A DNA stretch of 64,000 nt from Cenococcum geophilum 1.58. Lineage: Eukaryota > Ascomycota > Dothideomycetes > Gloniales > Gloniaceae. Below, piece after piece: positions 46,785 to 57,403 of the stretch (positions within the stretch are counted from its first letter, which is position 1; each line of letters starts with the position of its first letter). Below the pieces are notes generated by a model, which saw nothing but the letters and a program-made list of their open reading frames with translations, ran no database searches and had not been told where the DNA came from. The position numbers and the translations under genes are program-made. Location: assembly GCA_001692895.1 (NCBI GenBank), contig KV748195.1, forward strand, positions 744,001 through 808,000, written 5' to 3'.

Positions 46785-47087
46785 TATAACGGGACTAGCC
46801 TAGTTATAGTAGGAATATCTTAGTAAAACACTAAATAGATAAATTCTGACGCTTTAACCAAAATCTGCTAGATTAATTAAATTACCAAAGTCTGTTAAAG
46901 ACCGCGTGCGTATATACGTATGCATTAACCACTAAGCCCCTAACTATTTAATTATATAATTCTCTTATTATTCCTTTCTCTTCTTTACGCAATGTTTTGT
47001 TCTTAGCGAGAGTTATATACCCTTAGATTTAGATAGAATTTATATCGTTCCTTTAAATCTTCCCTAAAGCCTCTTCGCGCCCTTATA
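46785..47087 (+). repeat. 3' LTR of Gypsy D
   Basis: 303 bp, TATAACGGG...CCCTTATA, preceded by the polypurine tract at 46771-46781 and followed by the TAATA duplication at 47088-47092. Confidence 0.93.
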
Positions 47088-47690
47088 TAATAGTAGAATA
47101 TAAATTATATAAAGTAAGTAAAGCTTATAAGGTAATATTTAGAAGACCTCTAACTTAGTTAACGGTTCCTTTCTATAGAATCCACCTTAAGTTAATACTT
47201 GGAATAGTTGTATTTAATAGCAATAAGTACGTAGTATACTTTCTTAATAACGCGACGCGAATTAATAAGATAGAGACAATGGCTAAAAAGTCATCCCTTA
47301 CCTAAATTGTTATTAAATATTATAATATTATCGAATAATAATACGGCTTTAAGGTAGCCATTATCTACATAAATAGGGAGATATCTCTTATAGGTAAATT
47401 TAGGGAATAGGTAACTAAATAAGAAATTACTCTTAAAAGATTAGCACCTAATGCTTAATTATAAAACGGTCTAGTAGAATAATTTAGGGGGGTAATTATA
47501 TAAAAGGCTTACTATATAAGAATTAAGGCCTATTTACTAGAGGTATAACGGCTTATATAAATGCTTCTAAACTAAAGCTTGTAAAATACTATCTTACAAA
47601 GATACTAAGCTAAAGAGAAGGAAAAAGGGGTCGCTAGGACCGATATAAACAAAGATATAGGGTAAGCCGCTAAGGCGCTAGCTTTGGGCG
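47088..47690 (+). mobile_element. Copia retrotransposon F, integrase part
   Basis: Direct continuation of the 29.35-31.34 kb element after Gypsy D. The frame reads as a Copia integrase with RRPVN-like zinc-finger flank, IVVFNSNKYVVYFL, AKKSSLTQIVIKYYNIIEQQYGFKV and a QNGLVEQ motif. TAATA at 31338-31342 and 47088-47092 is the target duplication. Copia sequence fades by about 47.69 kb, next to Gypsy E2. RT and RNase H are missing. Confidence 0.72.
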
Positions 47691-47943
47691 GGCTAATTAT
47701 AGGTTAGCAAAATATAGTAGAATTTAGTAGGTAACGTGCAATAGCGCCGTTATATTACCCCCCTCTTTAAAAGAAAGCTTACCCTTAGGCTTAGTTAGAA
47801 ATAGGGTAGCATTAGGCTTATAAATATAGGATTATAAAATATAAGATAAGGAGATAAAAGGGGATATAAGTATGTCTAGACTAAGTATAAAGGCGACTAT
47901 AGGCTAAGTAGAAGCACTAGGCTAGAAAGAGTAGCCGCTAAAA

Positions 47944-48004
47944 GTCTTAGCATAGATTTAACTAATTAGATAACTTTAACCGGCGGTTAAAGTTCCTAAA
48001 TATT
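47944..48004 (-). other. Shared 3'-UTR hairpin module (Gypsy E2 copy)
   Basis: Palindrome arms AACTTTAACC / GGTTAAAGTT at 47,972-47,994 with flanking CTAATTAGAT and GTCTTAG. In the sense orientation of E2 it lies between the chromodomain and the polypurine tract, in the extra 3' untranslated segment that E1 lacks. Confidence 0.75.
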
Positions 48005-48079
48005 TAAAATTTTATAGTACTAGCAGAAAACGGCCAAATATAGCAGAATTTAGCAAATAGCTGTATTAGGGCTTTAGGG

Positions 48080-51000
48080 CGTTTTTATCCCTATATTCTT
48101 TTAGTAACTTATTATCTTTATTATACTAGCATTTTATCTATTTATCTAGGTACTTTAGGGGTCTAGGCGTATTAGGGTATTAATTATAGAACTCTTTAAG
48201 CTTTTAGGGGCAGCCTATAAAGTTCTACGTAGGGTATTAGGTTAGGTTAGGATTATAGCCCTTTTATTTAATACGGTATTTTAGCGTTCCCTATACTATC
48301 TTATAGGCTAGTATTTTATTAACCTCCTATTTATTATTACCGTTTACTTAAACTAGTAGGGGAGGCTTATTCTTTTGTTTAGGTAATAGGTTATTTATAG
48401 CTTTCTATAACTTATTTAATAAAAAGATAGGGTAAACCCTAATTAAATCTGGGAGCTTTATCTTATATAAATTGCCTATCTTTTTAAGAACTTTATACGG
48501 TCCTACTATTTAATAGTCTAGCTTATAGCTAGGTTATTTAGTCTTCTAATTTCTTACTATAACCTAGACTATATTACTAGGGGTAAAGTTAGGCTCTTAA
48601 CGGTATTTGTTTGCCTATTATTCTATTAACCTCTAAGCTCTTTTTAAATTCTTATAGGCTACCGTCCAGGCTTCCTCTAATCGTTTAGCGTACTATTAGG
48701 CCTTAGTATAGAATAGCTTCTCTTATATAGTCTAGGGTTCTTTTAGCCTTTTTTAATTAAAGTTTATATAGGGTAAGTATCCCATTTCTAGCTAAATTAG
48801 GGCAAACCCTATAGAGTTATAGGGTAGGGTTGCTTACGCGTAGTCTATTAAGGGTAGTAGTTTAGACTAGTTATTCTAGAAATAGTTAATAAAGGGCCTA
48901 AGCCTTTAGTTTAGGTACTAATTTATAGTCTCCGTCTAACTATCTATTTAAAAGTAATAAGCTATAGAAAGCTTTAGCTTAATACCTAGGATTTAAGTAA
49001 ACTTATTTTAGAAGGCTAATATAAACTATAGCCTATAATTAGATATAATAGTATCTAGTAGTCTATAGATTTAGTAGACGTAATAGATATATAGCTAGGC
49101 TACCTCTTTAGCATTAATATTCTTATAATAGGGAATTAAGAACGGGCGTTTACTAAAGCGGTTAACTATAACTATAACTATATCGTATCTATTACAGTCC
49201 CTAAGTAGTTTATAAAAGGCTATAAAAATATACTGTTAAGGGCGCTCTAGTATTAGGAGTGGCTTAAGTAGTCCTAGGGTCTTATCCTATAGGATTATGG
49301 CTCTTTAATAGTCTTTGCAGTTTTATATATATTAATTAATATCCATAACTATTCTTAGCTAGTAATAGCGGTAGTTAATAATTTTACGGGTCTTATTCTT
49401 GCTAGGGTATGCTATAAAGACTTAGTAATAAGCTTTACGGATTAGTTTAGTCCGTAAATTATTAATATTAGGGATTATAAGCTGCTCCTAGTATAGGAGT
49501 AATCCTTCCTCTATCTTAAAATTAGGGTCTCCTTTTATAGCTTATTCGCAGAAGGCCCTTAAGGCGTTAGCTATGCGGTTTATAGTTAAAAGGCGGTTAA
49601 TTAGCCCTATTAGCTTATCTAAGAACTCCTCTATTAGTGCTAGCTTATTTTACTAAAAGTCTAGCTCCTTAAGGATTTATAGGTTAAGCTATTCTAAATA
49701 GAAAAGGGCGCGCGTTTAATATTAGGTCTTTAGCTTATCCTAAGGTCCTATATTTTATTCTCTTTAGGTTAAAGCATTAGCCTTAAAGTTTTACTTACTA
49801 AAACAATATATAATCGTAAAGAAGAATTAGGAGAGTATTTTAGCCTACTAGGCTTATTATTTAGTAAGCTGCTTTATAGTTATAAAGTACTCTAAGGCTT
49901 TATAATCTATATATATCCTAATCTAGAAGTTTATACCTTTAAGCTCTACATACTATTAGAAGAGTAATTAAATAATAGCTAGTATTTCTTTATTATATAC
50001 TTTATAGTTATACTTAGCTAAGTCCATTATTTTTAAAAAGAAAGTAATAGGGTACTACTCGCCGTCTAGATATAACTGTAATAGGATTCCCGCTATAACC
50101 CTATTAGAGGCGTCTATTTTTAGCATTAATTTAAGGTCTAGGTTATAGTAATAAAGAATTAGGGAAGAGATAAGCCGATCCTTTATCTCTTTAAAGGCCT
50201 TTATATAGCTATTATTAAAAATAAAAAGCGTATCCTTTTTAGTTAGTTATATAAGAGGTTTTATTATAATTTTGTAGTTGTAAATAAGCCGGTAATAGAA
50301 GTTATAAAAACTAAGGAAAAATTAGTGTCGGTATCACCCAAGTGCACTTAATTGGCCTATTAACTGTTGAATTGATTCTTGTCTAATAGGTACAGAAAGT
50401 AGAGGATCGTAAGGATCGCGGTGCCTAAGTAGGGGGCTAATGAGTCACCATAAGGGTGACTAATTAGAGACACGTGACTACGTAACCTCTGTCCATATAT
50501 TCCTGTCCATATATTCCGACAATTAGATTCCTTTTACTATATAAGGGGGCTTTTAGTTACGGATTATCTTTACCTTCTTAGGGTTAACCTTAATTCCTTC
50601 TATAGTTATAATAAACCTAAGGTATTTTATACGTTTTACCCCAAACTTATATTTCTTAATATTAACTTATAAGCCTATGTTTTATAGTCTCTCTAGAACC
50701 TTCTTAACATAAACTTAATACTTAAGTTTATTGTCTAAGTATATAAGAATGTTATCTAGGTATACCGTATAGAACTTATTAAGGTAATTAAAAATAACGT
50801 TATTTATATACCTTTAGTATATAGCCGGTCCGTTTATTAGTTTAAAAGGAAGAACTTTATATTTATAGGAACTATAATAGGTATAAAACGTTATTAAATC
50901 TTTAGATACAGAGTTTATCCTAATTTAGTAAAAAGCTTAGCGGATATTAAGTTTAGTAAAGATCTTTACCTAGCTTAAATATATAAGGGTTTTATTAATT

Positions 51001-52300
51001 AAAGGAATAGGATACTAATTTTTTTAAATAATAGCGTTTAGCTTTTAATAGTTAATATAAAAGCGAAGGCCTTTATTAGGCTTTTTTATAAATAGAATAT
51101 AAAAAGTAAAAGGGGCTTAACTTAGCTTAATAAACCCTTTATCTAGGTTATTAATTAAGTACTACTTTATTACTTTTAGCTTATCTATTATTTATTAGTA
51201 GAGGGGGCTATAACCTAGCAAGTTATTAGCTTTTAATTAAATCTTATAATTATATATTTGGTAAGGGGGTAACTTATCTAAAGCCGCCTTTAAGAACGTA
51301 TCCTTATAATTTATATAAATAGTAAAAAGAAGGCGTTTAACTAGTTTCTTATCGGTCTCCTTAGCTAGCTCTTCCTCCCTATTGTTAATAATTTAGTTAA
51401 TCTTATATAGGCTTATTATAAAGACCTTATTATCCTTCCAGTATATATTAAAGTAAAATACTACTGCGCTAATTACGGTAATATCTATAGTGGGGGGGTT
51501 ATATAATAATAGGGGCGTATATAACTTTATAGACTTCTAAAGTATTAGTATTATTATTACTCCTTTTAGCTTCTATTATATCTTTTAAAGGTTATCCCTT
51601 ATATCCTATTAATGCGTTCTTTTCTATACCAGTTAGATCTACGCGATTTAGATATTATCTACGTTACTATTTATCCCGCTTTTATACGTAGAGTCTTCTT
51701 TAAATATAGCGCTTTAGGAGAATATCTTTATTAGTATAAAGTTCTTTCTAGCTTTATGGTAGGCGTCTTCTTAAGTAAAGGCTAGGTTACGGGCCTAGAC
51801 ATCCTACTAGTAGGTAGGGTTAGCCCTTACGGCTAGTGTCTTACGGCTAGTTTAGATTTCCCTAATAAAAGAGGGCAACTTTAGTTTATCCTCTAGCTAG
51901 ATAAACTGTCTTTATTATATATTTAGCTAAATATTAAAATAGGACATCTATTTTTGTCTAAGGATTATATTATAAGACCCTAGGTCTAGGATATAAAAAG
52001 GGATACTATATTAGCATTATCCGTTAAGAGCGATATATAACTTTAAGACGTGGGTAACCGGCTAACTGGCTTATCCGTTATAGCCTTTTACCTAAATAGG
52101 CTTCTCTAGTTGGATAGCTTCTATATTTAGAAATTTAGCAATATTATTTATATAGGTAGTATTTATAAAGGCGAAGCTATTTACTCTAGTGTTAATAAGG
52201 GTNGTTATATTNACTNTATATTTATTTTAAGATACTATATATAGAATAGTAAAATACTTTCTACCTATTAACTAACTAAGATTAATCTCTTTAAGATTAA
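48080..52300 (-). pseudogene. E2 pol remnant
   Basis: Degraded minus-strand frame from protease (about 52.2 kb) to chromodomain (48.13 kb), with Trp/Gln-to-stop changes throughout and several ambiguous bases near 52,203-52,216. RT is interrupted by the 196-bp solo LTR. Confidence 0.75.
50326..50521. repeat. Solo LTR, 196 bp, in E2
   Basis: Starts TGTCGG and ends CCGACA (6-bp inverted termini), flanked by a perfect ATTAG duplication (50321-50325 and 50522-50526). It has normal CA and CG content against a RIP-degraded background and no relative in this window. It most likely arose by LTR-LTR recombination of a young element; the family and orientation are not determined. Confidence 0.85.
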
Positions 52301-52304
52301 TAGG

Positions 52305-52690
52305 CTTTATATAAGACTCTATACGAGGCTTTATATAAAGCTCTATATATAGAGGCTTTGCATAAGGCTTTGCGTAAAGCTTTATGTATAGAGGCTCTAT
52401 ACGGGGCTCTATATTAGGTCCCCGCTATATTCCCAATAGCCTCTATATATACCTCTACCCTATATAGCCGTCTTATTTTTTTACCCTTCCTTCCTTATAT
52501 CCTCCCTACCTAGGGAGGCACTAGAACGGCAGCTAGTAGAGAACCGTTGCTAAAACTAAACGACTATCGCTAGAACTAGATGACCGTTACTAAAACTATA
52601 TAACTGTTACCGGAACTAGACGACCGTCGCTAGAACTAGATAATAACGACTAGCCAGTAAACACTATAAACGATTTTATTGGTCACATAG
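52305..52690. repeat. RIP-degraded copy of the 7-kb minisatellite family
   Basis: About ten degenerate 12-bp units (AGGCTYTRTATA) then GGTCCCCGCTATATTCCC and the 21-bp repeats, collinear with 7440-7880. The TAGG and 18-bp repeats and the foldback ends are absent. It abuts truncated E2 on the left and Copia G on the right. Confidence 0.8.
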
Positions 52691-52728
52691 GGTGACTCAC
52701 CAATAACGACTACTCAAGTAGGTTACAG

Positions 52729-53120
52729 TAATATTAGTTAATAAAGCTTATTGATTAGAATAAGGAAGGGCGAGGAGCTTAAGACTCCTCGCCACGCTAG
52801 TGCCGCGGCGTTACGTAACAACCGCTTACCTTATTCCCGACACTAGTAACTCTTCTTTTATAGTTGCCATCTATATATAAATACTGCTTAACTAGCATAA
52901 CAAATATAAATCCTCCTTACTTACTATTGCTATTATAATATAAGTCTCGCTGTCCTAAAATTTACCTCTTAGCACGTAGTGCTCTCTTACTAAGGGGTTA
53001 TAGGTAGACGTTATGTTAGGGCCACCAAGGCGCTAGTTATAAGCAAGCCAATAGCGATTTTCTATCCCGGGGATGGAAAATCCTAATTAGCTAGGTTAAG
53101 TTAGGGTCTATAGAATATCA
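52729..53120 (-). repeat. Probable 3' LTR of Copia G
   Basis: Terminal inverted TGATAT/ATATCA (left end mutated to TAATAT) and an adjacent polypurine tract support a 392-bp LTR. The partner LTR is not in the window, so this rests on termini alone. It includes a strong 9-bp-stem hairpin, GGCGAGGAG / CTCCTCGCC, at 52769-52793. Confidence 0.55.
53041..53081. other. 41-bp near-palindromic block, Copia G LTR copy
   Basis: Matches 46,621-46,661 with A/G differences only. Lies inside the proposed Copia G LTR, 59 bp from the shared 3'-UTR module. Confidence 0.7.
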
Positions 53121-53139
53121 TACTCCCCCCTCTAAAAAA

Positions 53140-53210
53140 GTCTTAGTAAGAGAATCTAACTAATTAGATAACTTTAACCGCCGGTTAAAGTTCCTAGATA
53201 TCTTAAGACC
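53140..53210 (-). other. Shared 3'-UTR hairpin module (Copia G copy)
   Basis: Palindrome arms AACTTTAACC / GGTTAAAGTT at 53,170-53,192, with GTCTTAGTAAG on one side and CCTAGATATCTTA on the other. It is about 20 bp from the G 3' LTR and is in the sense orientation of G, as in D and E2. Confidence 0.75.
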
Positions 53211-53377
53211 TTATATAACTAAGAAATTTCTAGGGACTCCCTTTTAACCTAACCTTTAACTTATACACGTAGAGTATTTATATTAATAAACGTCTTTAGT
53301 GCCTTATTTAGGTTCGCCTTCGTTATTACATCTACCAAGTTATCTTAGCCATTAATCTATTAAATCTTAAAGAGTTC

Positions 53378-53760
53378 TTAACGCTTATAGGATTGCCGAA
53401 CTGCCATAATATTAATTATAAGGCGCTTCTCCTTTATAGTACCAAGCTTAATTAAACACTTATAGAGGGAATATAAGTCGGTGTATATAATTATAGGGAT
53501 AACGGGAAGTTTAAGTTGATCTATAATTATCTTTAGGGTAGTTCTAATTATAATTGCTATATTAACTCCGCCAACTATTTTATATATCTTTAACGCCAAA
53601 ACACTTTGGGTAACGCGCTTGCTCTTAGTTAAGCTCTAATAGATAAGATTGCTATAGATTATAAAGTTATTCTCTCTAGTAAATTCATTCGCGATAATAA
53701 TCTTATATCCTAACTAAGAGCTAAAATCTTTATTATTTGCAAACGATCCATTAACAAATA
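53378..53760 (-). pseudogene. Copia G RNase H
   Basis: Reads FVFVNGSFANNKD with the catalytic Asp of FVDGSF changed to Asn, then MALKIYKIVGGVNIAI, IIYTDLYSLYKCLIKLG and EKRLIINIMAVRQSYKR. This is the characteristic Copia RNase H C-terminus. A short stretch (53378-53599) is free of stops by chance. Confidence 0.82.
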
Positions 53761-56025
53761 CAAAGAGCTTAGCGGTAAGAAGATTAATAGGTACGTAGAG
53801 TAGTCCCCAATTAAGATAGTTCATTTACTAGGAAAGACATTTATTTAGGGCAAGAATGTCGTCCTTAGTTAGTTCCTAGTATTAGGTAATAACGGAGAGA
53901 TTAAATAAAGCCTTGGGTTAATAGATAGAAGCAATATAAGCTTCGCAAGCACGTTACTCCACATATCCTTGCTTTAGAGAATTAATATTAATAACGTTAA
54001 TCTTCTTACCTTAACCCTTCTAGCGCAAAGTAATGGAATCCTCGTTTAGGGAAGGGATACATCTATTAAAGAGTAATAGTGTTATTAAATTAAGCTTTTC
54101 TTTTAGCTTTGCCATAAGATTTGCCTTTACTAGCTTATCTTCTTTAAGAGTTAAAAATCGGTCGTTTCCTAAGATAATTATATTATTAGTCTATATACTA
54201 ACAATTCCGAACAGAGTTCCTGTAGTTATAATAAGGAAGTAGGGATTAAATATAGATATAGTTATTAAAAGCTTCTCTTTATGGTGCTTACTATAGGTAG
54301 CCCACTAGTGAATTCCTACCTCTGCAATTCCGTATAATGGCTTAAGCACAACCATAATTATATCTTTAGGATATTGGTGGCGAATTTGCTCTAGAAGGTG
54401 CGCCAATATTAAGCGCTAAAGGTGCGTCTCTAATTAGGTATAGGCCTAAGTAATATCTTACAGATAGACCGCCATTTTATTCTTTATTAAGGAGGAAGCT
54501 AGCGCAACAATAACTCGCTAACTAGCTCGTTAAATTATAGAAAATTGCGTAAGAATTACCTCCTTGCCATTATCGTTATAACCTTAGATAATAAGCCTTA
54601 ATTTCTTAAATAGGGCGTTAGTAGCTTTGCCTTTAATCTTATTAACCATTCTTAACTTAAAAATGCGAACTTCGTCGAACTTAGTAGGGTTATACTTCTT
54701 AAATTTAAAAACTCCTCTTGTAATAAGACCATCGATCTTCTACTTATTAGATGCTTAGAAAGGAGCTCTAGGAGTTATAATATAACCTTCCTTTTAAAGC
54801 TGTTTTGCAAGCTTAAAGTTAGCCTTCTCCTTAGCTGTTATAAAGGCCATTAATAACTTAACTCTATTCTTAATGGCGGCAATAAATTGCTTTTTAAAAT
54901 TAATAAGATATTGGCGATTTTATAATCCCTTTAGGCGACCTCTACCGCGTTATAGTTGCGGCGTATTTACTATAATTATATTAGAATTATAGTCGCCTTC
55001 TAGAGCACGTTAATTATGGCTTTCCTTTAAGGCATTTTCTATAGCATTCTGCAAAGGCTTAGAGCTATTATCTTTATAGTAAGGCTTAATAACAGTTAAA
55101 CGGAATTAAGTGGATCTGTAAGGCATCTAAATAGTATAAGTTAATATGGGCCTAACTATCCTCCCTTTTTACGCTATACGCGTACCTTAGACTAGAGTGG
55201 CAGATTAAGCATAGTTAAGGTATTTAGGCCATTTCTTATTCCTAGTACGTCGTTAACCTAACGTGTAGCGTAGAGACGTTATACCTCCTTCGTTGCCTTA
55301 TAAATAGCCTTAGCTTATTATATAACGGAGGGAAACAGTAGAGAATTGTTAGTTATTTAAGGGTAGGTGCTAAAGACTAGCAATATAGGTATAAGTCCAT
55401 CTAGGCCAGCGGAATTATTAATAGCTTTAACGGCTATTTACAAGGTAAGTTCTTTACTAGCGTCCTCTAGTTCTAAAGAGATAATCTTATATATATAGCG
55501 TAATAACGCGTAATATCGCTCTACTTTTTTAATACTATTATGTACCTTAATAGGGACTTCCTTAACCTCAATTGCCATTACCTTTATTTATTATTAAAAC
55601 TCTATAAATAAGAAGTTCTTTCCTGCGTTATAGACGATTTAATTAGGGGGTCCTAGGTAAACATTAATCTAGTATAATTAAAGGGTATCCTATGCGTTCC
55701 TAGCTAATATATCCTTTAAGAAACATACAGCTTGGAAGGAGGTTAAGAAGTTAATAACTTGGAGTACTAGCTTGCCGCTAAGATATATAACATCAACAAT
55801 AATACAGAAGTTAAAGTTATAGTTATCTTTAAGGGTAAACTTAAATCGGCTAGGGGACTTCTGGTTCATTTAGTAGTAATAGTAGTACTTTATAAGATAC
55901 TTAATTGCCTTAACCTTAACTTTATAGCCTACTTACTAAAGAACCCTAAGCAATTAATGGACGGATAGGTAGCTAAAATAATAGTGTAGTTAACGTAACT
56001 CTAACTTAGTTAGGTAGCTCTAAGC

Positions 56026-56429
56026 CAGGGCTCCCAACGATAACGTTATTTATAAGCTTATCGCGATAATATTAATAATAATAAGCGATATAAATATAAT
56101 ATTTGCTTGTGAATATTCATAAGCTTATAAATATATATAGATATTTTAAAGCTTTAGTAGCAGTGTAAAAGAGTGGCTTATAGTAAAGGATTCGCTAAGA
56201 ACTATAGATACTCCGCGCGTTCTAATATATATCTATACATAGGTATATAGGGTGGGTGGTAATTTAGAAGAATTCTAAGTAATTTAATACTTTGCTAAGA
56301 CTGGTTGTATAGCTTACATAAGATACTAATTATCGCGATATTATCGCGATAATGAATATCTTAGGGCTCTTAATGATATGAATACGATAAGTGGTATGAA
56401 TATACATTTATTCATCATTGGGAGCCCTA
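56026..56429. mobile_element. hAT-like MITE, 404 bp
   Basis: Terminal inverted repeat CAGGGCTCCCAA at the left and TTGGGAGCCCTA at the right, flanked by a perfect 8-bp duplication CTCTAAGC (56018-56025 and 56430-56437). The 8-bp duplication and CAGGG terminus are hallmarks of hAT elements. Repeated TTATCGCGATAA palindromes near both ends (about 56,057 and 56,333-56,352) look like subterminal transposase sites. No coding capacity. Inserted in Copia G. Confidence 0.88.
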
Positions 56430-56934
56430 CTCTAAGCAACACTCTTTTCTAGTTAATAAAGGAATAACCAAGGGTAACCCTACTTGCGTATAACAGGTAC
56501 CTAACTATCTCCCTATACAAGCATATTCTTAAGGTTATTAAGCTTAACGCCTAATTTATCTATATCTTTAATGCAAAATAGAAATAGAGTATTTGTAGGA
56601 ACAACGTGGAAAGTAATGCACCCTAAGGGGGTTTGGACCCTAATTATGCCAAAAGAGATCGCAGTACCCTTGCTAAAACGAATCGTATATTAGCCTGCCG
56701 TTAAATAGTTAATCTAAACAGAGTTATTAAGCTGCTAAAGGGCTCAAACTTAAGGTTCTCCTACTATAGATACTCCTGCGGCTCCAGTATCTGGTATAAT
56801 ACTATAGAAGACATTCGCTAAGTATCTATTATTAAAGGAAAACGCGGAGCTCTCCTTTAGCTCATTAAAGATATCTAACTTCGTAATAGAATGGAGCGTA
56901 GATTAGTTATTAAGAATAGCAACGGTTTATATAC

Positions 56935-57359
56935 TATTACGGACGCTTTAAGTACAATATTACGACTACTTAAAGAGGAGTCGGAAGAAGCTAGTTGGTT
57001 AATACAAGCACGGTCTAGGATGGAACCCGTAAAACCATATAACGAGGAATAGTAAGCAGAGTCACGTAATGTGATCCGTATAATCTATATAATCTATAAG
57101 ATCTATTATAGAGCGAACAGAGTAGACAGAGTAGACGGAGTAATGACTTTCTTAGGAGTACGGTTGTGTATTTAAGGACCCTTAGTCCCTACCTAGATAG
57201 TTCCTTCCTCATAGTAATTCTCAGAATATAATTAGAGTTAATCTATTAGGCAACCACTCCACCAGTTATTATTACGTTATTAACTTTTATACTTACATTT
57301 CCTACATACCTAGCCTAATAACGAGCCCATCGTAGTTCTTACTACAAGGTTCCGTTATA
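56935..57359 (+). repeat. 5' LTR of Gypsy copy C
   Basis: 425 bp, TATTACGGACG...CCGTTATA, collinear with the 424-bp LTRs of copy B. Confidence 0.92.
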
Positions 57360-57403
57360 TAATCACTACCTAGTTACGGTATTAATACAAGAAGTCAAAC
57401 AAC

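Larger units (their letters stand above)
31343..47087 (+). mobile_element. Gypsy chromovirus D (complete ends, contains copy B and a tandem duplication)
   Basis: Bounded by 303-bp LTRs (31343-31645 and 46785-47087) and a perfect TAATA target duplication. Gag starts at 31,676 and is broken after about 80 codons by copy B (31920-39779). Gag resumes at 39,785 with a CCHC remnant near 40.56 kb. Then come protease, RT (AYINNIFIY from YIDD), RNase H (YKIYNKELL), integrase (about 45.08-45.8 kb) and chromodomain (LLIKWEGYK near 46.26 kb). Protease-RT is duplicated in tandem. A polypurine tract (AAAAGGGGGGG) lies just before the 3' LTR. Without copy B and the duplication the element is about 5.96 kb, a normal size. 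Confidence 0.94.
47691..52300 (-). mobile_element. Gypsy chromovirus E2 (truncated, minus strand)
   Basis: Related to E1: the chromodomain (48.33-48.13 kb, KYRIK-KGYNPNLT), integrase, RNase H, RT (YTVYLDNILIY near 50.76 kb) and protease align with E1 in the same order. The 3' LTR end is near 47,754 (GCCGTTATA before a C-rich polypurine complement) but its other end is not resolved. The element stops near 52,300 in protease, so gag and the 5' LTR are gone, replaced by the 52.3-kb repeat. Unlike E1 it has about 270 bp of extra 3' untranslated sequence. It carries a solo LTR at 50326-50521. Confidence 0.85.
52729..56934 (-). mobile_element. Copia retrotransposon G (minus strand, 3' part)
   Basis: RIP-degraded Ty1/Copia element in reverse. 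The probable 3' LTR is 52729-53120 with the polypurine complement (CTCCCCCCTCT) next to it. RNase H lies at 53.76-53.38 kb, RT about 54-55 kb, and integrase further right. It is cut at 56,934 by Gypsy copy C. A hAT-like MITE sits at 56026-56429. The 5' end is beyond copy C, outside the window. Confidence 0.82.

Noticed and set aside
31343-47087. Interpreting the 15.7-kb LTR-bounded unit as one giant retroelement
   Set aside because: Removing copy B (with its CCTAT duplication) and one 1923-bp unit leaves a normal chromovirus of about 5.96 kb.
53378-53599. 73-codon frame as a standalone gene
   Set aside because: It is the tail of a Copia RNase H in a stop-ridden element; open by chance.
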